A program made the translations under genes and the position numbers. Positions 53,096-63,980 of a stretch of DNA of 64,000 bases are shown here, one piece after another. Source of the DNA: Symbiodinium natans (taxonomy: Eukaryota; Sar; Dinophyceae; Suessiales; Symbiodiniaceae); contig CAJNDS010000177.1 of assembly GCA_905221605.1 (NCBI GenBank), positions 1-64,000 on the forward strand. Direction: 5' to 3'. A model generated the notes under the pieces. The model worked only from the letters and a program-made list of their open reading frames with translations. It was not told the origin of the DNA and ran no database searches. Every line of letters begins with the position of its first letter. Within the stretch, counting starts at the first letter, position 1.

Positions 53096-53283
53096 AGAGC
53101 CCTTGCTGCAGCGGCCTTCCTCTGCGACCGTCGCACCACCACCCGGACGGACCTGAAGCCAGGCACCTGCCAATGCATAACCAGATTTGTCGCCAAACGC
53201 CATTCGGTTTAGGGTTCAGGGGTTAGTGTTTAGGGTTTAGGGTTTAGGGTTCATTGAAGTACCAGCGTGTCCAGAGTACTTGG

Positions 53284-54387
53284 CTGTGGACAATGCCGGG
53301 CCTATGGCTTTCTGCCCGAGATGCGATGAATTCGAAGCGGCGCCCGGAACTCTACGCCTTGACCAGCGACATCTCGGCCGTCGACCCTTCAATCCCTCAA
53401 CCCTAAACCCGGCAACCTCACTACATGCACGCGCGGCAGCCCTGAAGCAGAACCTGGCAACCTCTTTGCACTGAACCTTGTGGCCGAAACATGAAGCTCC
53501 AAGCCTCCCCAACGAAACCCGAAGCCCTAAACCCTAACCCCTAAACCCTAAACTCTCCATCGCGACCCAGGAGTGAGCTGAGCCAGCCCTATACCCCGCT
53601 GGCGGTGGTGTGGGATGACTGCCAGGAGCAGCTCGAGTGCGAGATCCTGGAGGCTGATATGGGGGGAAGGGGGTGGGGGGTTTGGTTTAGGGTTTAGAGT
53701 TTAGGCTTCAGTGTTTCGGGTTTAGCGTCGGGCCCCCTCTGTACTGGTATATAGGGCTCCTATCATCACACCGCCTTATACCTAAGGAGCCATAATGGTC
53801 AGCGATATACGGATGGCTCAGCTCCCCACTACGCACTGAATGTAGACAAACTTTCACTCAGCCACTATAAGAACCTCCTCTCAGGCGAACGGGAGTGTCC
53901 TATAGGGCCAAAACGCCAAGCTCCTTAGCTCAATGTACGGTTCAGGGTTTACGGTTGGAGTGCAGCGCGAGGTCATCCATCAGCTCGTGGGGGATGTACT
54001 GCGCTACGAGCACCTGGCTTGGGCATACCCTTGGCTGAATGTCTCTGGGCGACAGAGAGAACCCTAAACCCGAAACCCGAAAAACCCTAAACCCTATAAA
54101 CCCCAACCCTCTCAATCTTAAACCCTAAACACAGTTTGCACCCTGAGAGCCCATAACGAGCTACGTACTCTTCACGAGAGGTGCCCAGCAGTACCCTGAT
54201 TCCCTATGTCTTGGTGTCAGGATCTGTTAAACATCACAGGCCTCGAGAATTCGACCCAGGGTTTAGGGTGTAGGGTTTAGGGATTCCTTTTTTCTCCTAG
54301 GCTAAGGGAAGCCCAGATGGACTCCAGTGATTGGGAAGTTGGAAACCCGACCTGCATTTCTTCCCCTCTAACACCTCCCCCTTCCTC

Positions 54388-54420
<33 letters not shown>

Positions 54421-55506
54421 CCCTCCCCCAAAAAAGAAGTCTGTTTCCTGCCAACCTCAAAACGAAAACCCCAAAGCCCCTTAAATCCTCTGAGAAGCCC
54501 TCACAAACCCTCGTCGGTGACCCATCATGGTGTAAGCAGGTCTGCTTCGGGTCCTTCTCCATTCTCGGCTCATGGGGCCCCGGCTACAAGCGGCACAAGG
54601 CAGGGTGCGGGCTTAGGGTGCCGTGGATTTGGGGGTGTCAGGTGTGGGCTCTCTTGCCTCCAGCCCCAAGCCTCCCAAGCCGTTCCTCTTGAGACCTTTT
54701 TTTAGCTTCAACCCCACACAACAGGGGTATCGTTTGGGGTATCGGATCCTAGGATGCGTTTGGATGTTGATTGATTGTTCAGGGGAATGGGGGGCGGAAA
54801 GGGATCTTTGATGATTGTTTGAGCTTCGGCTTGGACGTCTCGTGGTAGGTCTGGGGCCATACATACCCAAAACTACCCTAGCCCAAGAGACCCGCAAGCC
54901 CTGAACCCTCGAGACCCGAAGCCCTAACCCCGAAAGGCCTCCAGGCAGCCTACGAGGGCTCAAGGCATCTCAGGATCGCATCAGGGGCTGTTCGCCCTGG
55001 GCCATTTAGGAAGACCCACCCCTGCCACCCTGCTCATTCTGAATTAGGGCTTGTAGGGTTCTGGTTCAATTATTGTTTCGGGCTCGCTGCAATGCGTGTG
55101 GGTCGAAGGAAGAAGCCGTAAACTTAAACCCGTAACCCTAAACCCTAAGGCCTACACCCTACACCCTAAACCCCCTAAGCCCTAAACCCTAAGCCTTCAG
55201 GCGTGCCTGTTCACGAACTATGCAATCCTGGACGGACCCCTGCAGGCCGAAGACAGCTCAACGAAACTTGATCTTGGGCGCCGTGGAAGTGTTTGTTTGT
55301 GCGTTAAGCCCGAAATCCTAAACCCTAAACCCTACACCCCAAACCCCAAACCCTAAACCCCTGGTTTCGGGTTTAGGGTAAGCTGAAGCTGTTCTGTTTT
55401 TTGTGGTGGTGGATATGGGTCTATTGTCTATAGGTGCTAGGGTACCCAGGGTTTAATTCGGGTTTAGGGTACTTCGGTACCCAGTGCGGGTACTCTTCTT
55501 CTTCTT

Positions 55507-55537
<31 letters not shown>

Positions 55538-55740
55538 TTGTATATATTTTTTGGTGGTGGGCGGAAGTTCGGAACCCTGTTTTCCAGCAGCGCCAGTGCT
55601 ACTTAGGGCTTCGAGGGTATATGTAGGGTTGAGCTGAAGGATTGGTGGCTGGCCCGTGGCTGACGATGATCTGGAGTGTTTCGAGCAGAGCCAGTGGGCC
55701 TTCATCACAGAGATAGGGCCGCCCAGCCGGACTGTCGGAT
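53284..55740 (+). CDS. Chain of small exons, gene of unknown function (part 1)
   Basis: Open, protein-like pieces with splice-like borders: 53287-53394 (PGLWLSARDAMNSKRRPELY), 53571-53661 (SELSQPYTPLAVVWDDCQEQ), 53966-54060 (REVIHQLVGDVLRYEHLAWA), 54540-54599 (VCFGSFSILGSWGPGYKRHK, donor GC), 54945-about 55005 (AAYEGSRHLRIASGAVRPGP), 55201-55288 (ACLFTNYAILDGPLQAEDSS, donor GT) and about 55647-55738 (WPVADDDLECFEQSQWAFIT). 54540-54599 is exactly 20 codons and joins 54945 in phase 0. Between the pieces lie telomere-like motifs, a C-run (54390-54418) and a CTT microsatellite. No domain recognised. Whether all belong to one transcript is inference. Confidence 0.55.
55498..55537. repeat. CTT trinucleotide microsatellite
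   Basis: About 13 CTT units, inside a presumed intron. Confidence 0.9.
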
Positions 55741-55744
55741 GTGG

Positions 55745-55840
55745 GGTTGTGGGGTTTAGGGGTTTAATTAGGGGTTTTGGGGGTTTAGGGGTTTAGGGGT
55801 TTAGGGGTTTAGGGGTTTAGGGGTTTAGGGTTTAGGCGGT
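55745..55840 (+). repeat. Variant array TTTAGGGG
   Basis: About nine units of the 8-mer, directly after an exon-like piece. Confidence 0.85.
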
Positions 55841-55892
55841 TAATGGTTAATTTAGGGTGGCTGTCGGATGTGGGGGTTAAGGGTAGAGGGTC

Positions 55893-55990
55893 GGGATGTT
55901 CCCCCTGATACTCACGGTCCTGGGGGGTTTGTTTCCCCCCTATGATAATTCCTGTTGAGGACTTGGTATATGGGGGAACATCCCAAGTTG
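55893..55990. mobile_element. MITE-like element, 'GGGATGTTCCCCC' family, copy 1
   Basis: GGGATGTTCCCCCTGATAC at the left mirrors GTATATGGGGGAACATCCC at the right; about 98 bp. A second copy with the same left end is at 57973. Confidence 0.7.
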
Positions 55991-56355
55991 AGGTATTCAG
56001 GTTTAGGTTTGAGGATTTAAGGTGCAGGGCGATTAGAGGGTTTAGGGTTGTTGTCCTTGAGATTCATAGGGTTCTAGACGGATGTTTGGTGTTCTGAAGG
56101 TATGAGTCCTGCCAAACTGCTCCCCGGCACCTCACACGAAGAGCTATTCCATTCATAGGCTTGTTTGTATGGGGTCTGCTGGTGGCTTCAGGGACCTTGG
56201 CCCAGAGACTCCGTTTGCAGTTTTTATTACTGGTTACGAGTGCTCGTCTTTCATAATTGCAGTTCAGTGGACCTTTGACACCCTAAAGTCTATCCTAAAA
56301 ACCTAAACCTCAAGCCTTTAACCCTAAACCCTAAACCCCAAACCCCAAACCCTCA

Positions 56356-57646
56356 ATGTACGAAAGGTTCTGGCACCGACTGAGAGCGGCCAGCGGCTGT
56401 GAGGCATCCGAGGAGCAAAAAGTGGGATGTCTGCCGGCGTCTTTTTCGGTCTTGCGTGTTTGCGGGTTTAGGGTTGAGGGTTCAGGGTTTAGGGTTGAGG
56501 GTTGAGGGTTTAGGGTTTAGAGCTTAGCGTGTAGCGCGTAGGGTTTAGGTGCTTGTGCAAACCAAGCGTGCATGCACATATCTTTGTCTGTGGTTCTTGG
56601 GGAGAGAAGTAGGGGTTCAGGGTTTAGGGTTTAGGGTTTAGGGTTTAGGGTTTAGGGTTGAGGGACTCTACCAGAGCAGCTTACTAGGTAGGCCCTTGCT
56701 ACGTTGCATGTTTTCCCTTATTGGGTTTAAGAGGACAGGATCATATTCAACAATATGTTGCAGAGGGTTTTAAGGAACATCCTAGGTTAGGATTCGGGAT
56801 ATTTCCATGGTTTCCCTGCTAGGCCGGAGAAGCGAGAGCGCCTTGTCCGGGCGACGCTGAAGGCGCCCCCGATGCATCTTGAGCCTTTACCCCGGGCCTC
56901 CGGCGATTTCTGTGTGCCGGAGGGCTCTCGTGGCCCACCATAACCCGGGGAGAGCTTACTCCACTAGTATATACCCTATAAAGCCTCAACCCTACACAGA
57001 GGGCAGGTTTAGCCAAGTTTGGCCCTTGACTGCTCTCACAGAAGCCTTGAGCCCTAAAGGGGTCTTCGACCCTTGGGGGCCACATGAGCGCTTGGCAAGG
57101 TTTGGGTGCTTGTTCCTTAATCCCAATAGTCAGGGTCATTTGGTCACCAAGGTATATACATACATACATACGTACGTACATACATACATACATATACACA
57201 TATACACATAAAACAACACCACATATACGCATATACACCACATATACGCATATACACATATACATACATACATGCATACATACATACATACATACGCACA
57301 TACATACATAGATACATACATACATACATAGATACATACATGCGCATACATACGCACATACATACATAGATACATACATACATACATACATACATACATA
57401 CATACATACATACATACATAGATACATGCATGCATACATACATGCATACATACATTTACACATATACACCTTTACACATATACACATATACACAAGTACA
57501 TACATGTATGTGCATGTCCAATGTGCTCTAGTGTTTTTTGTACGTTCGGAGTATTCATTTTATCTGTTGTGTCATATGCATTGACTGAGGCCGCATGGGC
57601 AAAGTTTGGCATTCCGGATCTCGACGATGCCATCACCGAGTGCCAC
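56356..57646 (+). CDS. Chain of small exons (part 2)
   Basis: 56356-56466 reads MYERFWHRLRAASGCEASEE, 56821-56943 reads RPEKRERLVRATLKAPPMHL then EPLPRASGDFCVPEGSRGPP, and 57590-57646 reads AAWAKFGIPDLDDAITECH, exactly 19 codons between ACTGAG and CAC|GTAGCC. TTTAGGG arrays (56460-56545, 56610-56665) and a CATA microsatellite separate them. Function unknown. Confidence 0.5.
57150..57505. repeat. CATACATA microsatellite
   Basis: About 350 bp of ACATACAT with CGCACATA and TATACACA variants. The long Tyr/Met/Cys/Val frames are repeat translations. Confidence 0.95.
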
Positions 57647-57684
57647 GTAGCCTAGGACCCCGAGTAGGCCCTCATTCCCCCTTT

Positions 57685-57755
57685 TTTGTAGGGTTTAGGG
57701 TTTAGGGTTTAGGGTGTAGGGTTTAGGGTTTAGGGTTTAGGGGGTAGGGTTTACT
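57685..57755 (+). repeat. Interstitial TTTAGGG array
   Basis: About nine units with one GTGTAGGG variant. Confidence 0.85.
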
Positions 57756-57972
57756 GTAAACAGGACCCAGAGTAGGCCCTCGTCCCCTTGATTTAGGGTT
57801 GATGTTCCCTTGCAAGCCCCTTTACACCCCAAACAAGGGCACCCTTTTTGTATTGCGAAGATGCAGGCGTGTGTCGCAGCGTGTTCAAGAAATCCTGAGT
57901 TTTCGACGTTTTCGACCAAATTGACCTTAACATTTGGGGGGGGCATAATAGGCTGCACAGGTAGATGGATTG

Positions 57973-58075
57973 GGGATGTTCCCCCTTATACTAACAGCCC
58001 TTAATAGGGACTCTAGTACCCCCCTTTTCTAATCCATATCAAGGACTGTTCTTCTCAAGCGGAACAGCCCAATAG
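57973..58075. mobile_element. MITE-like element, 'GGGATGTTCCCCC' family, copy 2
   Basis: Starts GGGATGTTCCCCCTTATACT like copy 1 at 55893; the right end is eroded (GTTCTTCTCAAGCGGAACAG). Confidence 0.5.
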
Positions 58076-58268
58076 ATGGATTTTACACCCTTCAATCTCG
58101 TTCTATTTTGTACGCCCAGGCTGGGGTTCGGGTAGAGGGCTGAAGGGGCCATCTGCATCATCGAAGCCCCTAAACCCCTAAACCCTAAACCCTAAGCCCT
58201 AAACCCTAAACCCTAAACCCTAACCCCTAAACCCTAAACCCTAAACCCTAAAACCTTTTGGGGAGCAG

Positions 58269-58622
58269 GTACTTGGTGAGCTCAGCCGTGACGGTGGTTG
58301 CTGAGGCTCCGACAGCACTGAATGCCAAGCATGTTCTCAACAGATTGCCAGGCTTGTTGTATGTGTGTGTATGTGTCTGTGTCTGTGCATGTGTATGTGC
58401 ATGTGTATGTGTATGTGTATGTGTCTGTGTATGTGTCTGTCTGTCTGTCTGTCTGTCTCTCTGTCTGTGTGTGTGTGTGTGTGTCTGTCTGTCTGTGTTA
58501 GTGGTAGTGTGCGCTTTGTCTTTTTTGTTGGCTTTATTGGCCACCCTGAACCCGAAACGTCCGAAAGGCCTCAGCAAACAAAATTCGATCCTGAAGAGGA
58601 ACTCCTTCTTGGAGGCTTCTGG
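58269..58622 (+). CDS. Two exons flanking a TG/CTGT microsatellite intron
   Basis: 58269-58351 reads YLVSSAVTVVAEAPTALNAK and ends NRLP with G|GCTTGT (GC donor). 58568-58622 after CCGAAAG reads LSKQNSILKRNSFLEASG and ends at TCTGG|GTAGCT. They join in phase (CCAG|GC). The 216-bp intron between them consists mainly of TGTATG and CTGT repeats. A competing frame of the second piece (TKFDPEEELLLGGFW) is also protein-like, so the exact join is not settled. Confidence 0.5.
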
Positions 58623-59074
58623 GTAGCTTAGATCTGGGCTTGAGCAGGCTAGCTGCTGGTTAGGAGAAACCGAATCCCTCAGCCCTAAACGCTACAAGCG
58701 CCCTAAACCTTAGAACCTTAGCCCTGGACCCGAAATCCCTAAACCCTAAACCCTGAACCCCAAACCCTAACCCCTAGACCCTAAATCCTGCATATGCTCA
58801 TGGGCCTTCAAGTGAAGCTTGTCTCGAAAAGCTTCGGGGTTTTAGGGTTTAGGTTTTAGTGTTCCCTGGTCCCTTCCTCTTCCTTGAACCCTTACCTTAC
58901 CTCAAAGTGTAAGGTTCAGGGTTCTCCTAGTATTGAGGACCTACTGACCTCTGAAGGGTTTTGGAGCCCATACACCTCTAAGGAGCATATCTGATCCCCA
59001 TTACACGCAACGCATCCAGTTCTTGCGCCCCAAGAAGCTGCTTACCCGTATCGCCAATTAGCCCCTGAAGCCTA

Positions 59075-59215
59075 GCCCGAAACCCTAAACCCTAAACCCT
59101 AAACCCTAAACCCTAAACCCTAAACCCTAATCCCTAAACCCTAACCCCTAACCCCTAAACCCATAAACCCCTAAACCCCTAAACCCCTAAACCCCTAAAC
59201 CCTGAACCCCTAAAT
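59075..59215 (-). repeat. CCCTAAA then CCCCTAAA array
   Basis: Seven CCCTAAA units followed by several CCCCTAAA. A short open piece, QRIQFLRPKKLLTRIAN, precedes it at 58999-59059. Confidence 0.9.
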
Positions 59216-59229
59216 ACTTGCTGCCCCAG

Positions 59230-59673
59230 GCGCAGTCTGCCGGTGAGGCAGAGGATGAGCTGCGCAGTCCCTGGGGGGCTGGTTCAGTGGTTCAGGGTGT
59301 AAGGGAGTTAGGAGTTTAGAGGTTTCGAGTTTTAGCGGTTTCGAGTTTTAGAGGTCTAGAGGTTTCAGGTTTTCGGGACTCAGGGGTTCAAAGTTGAGGG
59401 TCATGATGCTTGCGGCGCGGCGCGCGGTATGAAGGATGGCTGGTGGCTCGGTGAATATTCGAGAAAGCAAGGGTTCACATCTGCAAGAGTCTTCGCAACA
59501 AGCATCCTTCTTACAGATCTTTGATGGATGCACTGGGCAAGACAGTGGGCCCCTGATACGACAGGGATGGCAACGAAGCCACTTGCAAGCTGAACACGCT
59601 GCATCAGAGAACCTCCTTTGCAAGCCAGCTTATGCAGGAACGAAACATTCGTGCCGACGATGCAACTGCACAG
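59230..59673 (+). CDS. Chain of small exons (part 3)
   Basis: 59230-about 59290 after TGCCCCAG reads AQSAGEAEDELRSPWGAG. About 59411-59515 reads MKDGWWLGEYSRKQGFTSAR then VFATSILL. 59565-59673 after ACGACAG reads DGNEATCKLNTLHQRTSFAS then QLMQERNIRADDATAQ and ends at CAG|GTATGC. The last piece looks like a helical segment. No family recognised. Confidence 0.5.
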
Positions 59674-59759
59674 GTATGCACATGCGCACAGTGACACGCA
59701 TCAATGAGACAACATACACGTGCAAACCTGCACCGTCAGCTGGGTAGCTGTTACATCTC

Positions 59760-60020
59760 ACCCTAAACCCTAAACCCGGAACCCTATACCCTGAACCCTA
59801 TACCCTCAACCCTAAACCCTAAACCCTAAACCCTGAACCCTGAACCCTGAACCCTAAACCCTAAACCCTAAACCCTAAACCCTAAACCCTAAACCCTGAA
59901 CCCTGAACCCTGAACCCTGAACCCTAAACCCTAAACCCTAAACCCTAAACCCTAAACCCTAAACCCTAAACCCTGAACCCTGAACCCTGAACCCTAAACC
60001 CTAAACCCTAAACCCTTGCC
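59760..60020 (-). repeat. Long CCCTAAA/CCCTGAA array
   Basis: About 36 units in which blocks of CCCTAAA alternate with blocks of CCCTGAA, giving a higher-order pattern. Confidence 0.95.
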
Positions 60021-60154
60021 TTCCTTCCCACATTTTGCAAGCAACTTGGAGGCCGCCATGCTCTTGTCTACACCCTCAGCCCACATTAAAACAAACGTTG
60101 CCTCCAGGAGTCCACAAACACTCGGGTCACCAACAAAAGCCTAAAAAACCCTAA

Positions 60155-60232
60155 ACCCTAAACCCGTTTAGGGTTTAGGGTTTAGGGTTTAGGGTTTAGG
60201 GTTTAGGGCTTAGGGTTTAGGGTTTAGGGTTT
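60155..60232 (+). repeat. Head-to-head telomere-like junction
   Basis: CCCTAAACCCTAAACCCG passes directly into TTTAGGGTTTAGGG, so two arrays of opposite orientation meet within two bases. Confidence 0.9.
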
Positions 60233-60248
60233 TGCAAGCCCTTTCCAG

Positions 60249-60351
60249 GGCAAAGCTGTGCACTGAACCACGAGGAGCTAACTACTTCATGTTGATGGAT
60301 GGAAGCCGTTGCGTGCGAACCATTGTTCTTTTGTCTGTTTGGGAGATGTGA
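60249..60351 (+). CDS. Candidate exon, possibly 3'-terminal
   Basis: After CTTTCCAG the frame reads RAKLCTEPRGANYFMLMDGS then RCVRTIVLLSVWEM to TGA. Protein-like; no family recognised. Confidence 0.4.
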
Positions 60352-60644
60352 GGCGGGTAGAATGACATGGCAGATGCGATGAGGGAGAAGCGATCTGCAA
60401 GTGCACAGGGGGAGTGAGAACAGGTACTGATCTTGATCTTGATCTACTAGACTCGGATCCCAGTCTTCCCCGTCCTCCCCACCCCGTACAGCCCGGGACT
60501 TGTCAGTGTACTGTTTGCCAACTTAAGCCATGGCCCCTGCCTGAGGGAATGAGGTTCCCTGTATGCCCCTAGAACGTACCCTTTAGGGAATTACGGTAGC
60601 GTTCCTCATTCGCCCCCAATTCCCAACTAAGAACCAGGGGGTAA

Positions 60645-60690
60645 ACCTAAACCCTAAACCCTAAACCCTAAACCCTAAACCCTAAACCCT
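60645..60690 (-). repeat. Short CCCTAAA array
   Basis: Six units just after an inverted-repeat stretch (GGGAATGAGGTTCCC / GCGTTCCTCATTCGCCCC, 60547-60628) that may be another MITE-like element. 60700-61480 holds microsatellites (TATG at 60845-60900, TG at 61095-61125) and no gene I trust. Confidence 0.8.
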
Positions 60691-61481
60691 ATGGAATGAC
60701 TTTTCAAGCCCCTTGGATTACCCCTCACTTGGGCCAGAGGCTCCTCCACTTGGGTGTCATCTTGAAGTCCCAGGCAGTAGGGTTTAGGGTTTAGGGTTTA
60801 GGGTGCTACTAGCACTACATGGCACTATGCTTCGACGCAGAATACATGCATGTATGTATGTGTATGGGTATATATATATATGTATGTATGTATATATGGT
60901 CAGATCTCAACAATATGGCCCCTTATAGAGGACCCTAAATATTTGGGGCCGCCTTACAATGGCAACCCCAAAAGGGACGACAGTTAAGAGAAGCGACCTC
61001 ATATATGCGTGCATTTACACTTATGGCTTCTAATGTTGCGTCTTTCGTCTTATTGCTGTTTGCTTTACCTCGGTGTCTCTCTGTCTCTGTGTGCGCGCGT
61101 GTGTGTGTGTGTGTGTGTGTGTGTGGCCTGTGTGTCCTTGTGTGTGCTTAAGGTTGTTTTGGCTTAAGTTCAAGGAAAGGAGTGCCCATGTAAAGGTTAG
61201 TTAACGCGACGAATGAGTCAATAGGTAGCTGTGGGTGACCAGTGGGTGGTAGGTGGAATCTACAAGGTTCGGGGTAGCTGAATCCTGAAGATGTAGCGCA
61301 GCTCCGCACCGAGATGAGGATGTAAGAGCTCCTGTATGTCCTTGGTCTCGCTGTTTCTTCTATCTTGCCAGTCTGTCTGCGTCTTCCTCCAGCTTCTTGC
61401 ATGACAAGGGTGATATCTACTAGCTCTTCATAGGGAGCGCGGCTCTTTCTAAGGGTTTTTTTCTAGGAACCCTAGCAACCT

Positions 61482-61556
61482 ATGCGTGCAAGCTCGAAAT
61501 TGTGCCGCCTGCAGGAACTGAAAGACAAGTACGTCGTAGCCCTGCCAGATGCTTAG
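61482..61556 (+). CDS. Candidate exon
   Basis: Reads MRASSKLCRLQELKDKYVVA then LPDA and stops. The second half (after CCTGCAG) is the better supported part. Confidence 0.3.
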   Translation: MRASSKLCRLQELKDKYVVALPDA

Positions 61557-62169
61557 ATATCGAGCATAGGAGGGGTGCACAGGCTTGCGCGGCTAGGCTT
61601 TAGGGTTTAGGGTTTAGTGTTTAGGGTGTGGGGTACATGGGCGTTAATGGGCCTACGGTTGAATTCTAGACCCGGTTGGCGCCTTTTTGTTCAGTTGTTG
61701 GCTTTGGAGTTTCGGGGGTTAGGCTACAACTTTACAGGCGCTACAAGCCCCAAACCTCACCCCATTAAAGCTCCCAAAAAGCACCCTACATCCTGAACTT
61801 CAAACCCTTACACCTTTGTAAACTCAAACCTTTTGTATCCCATGTCTCCGAGACCTATCGAGGCACTAGGCCATAAGCCCTAAAACCTGAAACCCTATCC
61901 CTCAAGGTCCGGGTACCTCAAGCCTGGGTTGTGCTGTGGGATTTGTTTGTTTAAATTTCCCTTCTTTCATTATAAGGAAAGCTGTTCATCAGTAAATTTT
62001 CAGAGGGCTTGAAGCACAACTCAGAAGCGTATTACTTGGCCGCAGACCGAACTGTACTGTAGAGGAGGTACTCCTTGGGGCTCCATTTGTAGCACAGTTA
62101 TGGAAATTAGACACCCCAACAACTCTATTCAGTACGGTTTTGTAGGTATCTGACCCTAGACTCTAAACC

Positions 62170-62455
62170 CGAAGTATAAACCCTAAACCCTAAACCCTAA
62201 ACCCTAAACCCTAAACCCCCTGTTTCTTTCAAGGGCAGGTCGACCCCCAGTTTTATAAAGGCACCAAGGAACCCGAAAAACTTAAGCTGTCCGCCACTCG
62301 CAACCCTCAATCCTCAACCCCAAGCCCTACACCCTGAACCCCAAGCCCTAAACCTAAACCCCACACCAACCCTAAACCCTAAACCTTAAGCCCTAAACCC
62401 TAAACCCTAAACCCTAAACCCTAAACCCTAAACCCTAAACCCTAAACCCCTCCCC
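62170..62455 (-). repeat. Interstitial CCCTAAA arrays
   Basis: 62170-62218 and 62340-62450, separated by a degenerate stretch. 61570-62165 before it has no convincing gene. Confidence 0.9.
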
Positions 62456-62472
62456 AACGCTCTGAGGTGCAG

Positions 62473-63903
62473 GGCTTTGGCCGGAACGGTCTCCGCAACC
62501 CCCAAGGAGGCTGAGCTGCGAGCTTCGCTTTTTCTTGTTAGGGTTTAGGGTCTAGGAGAGTTTAGGGTTTAGGGTTTAGGGTTTAGGGTTTAGGGTCTAG
62601 GAGAGTTTTGGGTTTAGGGTTCAGGGGGGGGGGGGGGGGGGGTGGGGCTAGCAAGCAGCGTGCATTCTTCGGTTCATGGCTTCGATCTTTGCGCGGGCAA
62701 GGGGCTCAAGGCGTCCATTCGTAGCGCCATTATTGCTAGGGCGTGGCTGGCTGAGGGTTTGGGGTTCAGGGGTCTTTATGTCCTTATCACCCTTGGCCCT
62801 AAATCCCTAACCCCGAATAGGCTCCTTAAATCCCACACCCGAAGCCCTAGACTTATGAAGGCTCCGTTGCCCTGGTTCGCGGTGTTCGCCAAGTGTGCGG
62901 TGTTCGCGGTGTTCGCGGGGCGATATAGCGTTCATGAGTGAAACCCGAGACTTCCCTAAACCCCAAACCCCAAACCCCAAACCCAAACCCTAAACCCCAA
63001 ATCCTAAACCCCAAAGTCCCAAGCTTAACCCTAAACCATCAACACTCAACCCTTAACCCAAAACTTGAAACCGCTCGGCTCCCGACAGCCTCAACCTATG
63101 AAATGCCCTGAAATACCTGTGAGCCTGAAGATTATGAAACGTGTGGTCGAGCTCTTCACCCTAGGAATATGAGAGGTTTAGGGCTTGGGGTTTCGGGCTT
63201 AGGGCTCGCCCTTAAAGGCACCCTAAACTTTAGACCCTAAACCCGAAACCCTACACTCTAAACCCTAAACCCTAAACCCTAAACCCTAAACCTCGAGAAT
63301 AAGCCGCCTGGAGGTCGATGAGGGCGACGTTCCGAAAGAGGGGGAGGTGCAGACTGCAGGGCTTCGGACTATTTAGGGCTTAGGATTTAGGATTTCGAGA
63401 GGGAAGGGTGGTTTAGGGTTTAGGGTTTAGAGGTTTGGGGTTTTGGGGTTTTGGGGTTTAGGGTTTGAGGGGGGTTAGGTTGATAAGGCGCGAATTAGGC
63501 TTTCCCTGGATCTCGGATCGGCGAAGCGCAACCCGTCAACCCTAAACCCTCCACGGGAGTGGGGGATTTCAATGCCTGGTGATTCCGCCCGCTCACCCCC
63601 ATCTCCTCCCCCCCCTTCCCCCCCTTCCCTCCCCTTTGCTGCCCAACCCTAAACCCTAAACCGCCCCGAAAGCACGAGCAGTTTCGAAAACCTTATCGAA
63701 GGCACGCTCAGGTTTGAGGTTTGGGGGTCCCGAAGCCCTAAACCCTAAAACCCTAAGCCCTAAAACCCTAAACCCTAACACCCTTAAACGCACACACGTC
63801 GAGGCGCTTGTGACTCACAGGCGAGCTTGCATACTTGCATGGCCGCATCTCAGACCGGAGCTCCCATGCACACCCCTCGAACGAGCCGAGCTCCAGCTTT
63901 GTT
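62473..63903 (+). CDS. Chain of small exons (part 4)
   Basis: 62473-about 62535 (ALAGTVSATPKEAELRASL), about 62650-62755 (SVHSSVHGFDLCAGKGLKAS), 63124-about 63168 (LKIMKRVVELFTLG), about 63298-63371 (ISRLEVDEGDVPKEGEVQTA), 63488-about 63535 (RIRLSLDLGSAKRNPS), 63673-63711 (TSSFENLIEGTLR, ends AG|GTTTGA) and about 63822-63900 (ELAYLHGRISDRSSHAHPSN). All are GC-richer than the CCCTAAA/TTTAGGG sequence between them and have AG before them. The chain runs to the end of the window, so the gene may continue. Function unknown. Confidence 0.45.
62535..62640 (+). repeat. TTTAGGG array ending in a G-run
   Basis: TTTAGGG with GTCTAGGAGAG variants, followed by about 20 G. Confidence 0.85.
62955..63295 (-). 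repeat. Degenerate CCCCAAA/CCCTAAA arrays
   Basis: 62955-63060 is mostly CCCCAAA; 63235-63290 is CCCTAAA. An exon-like piece sits between. Confidence 0.85.
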
Positions 63904-63934
63904 AGGGATTCAGGATTTCATGGGCAGTTTTACA

Positions 63935-63948
63935 TGTGTATATACATT

Positions 63949-63980
<32 letters not shown>

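Noticed and set aside
56819-57505. Tyr/Met/Cys/Val-rich frames
   Set aside because: Translation of CATACATA repeats.
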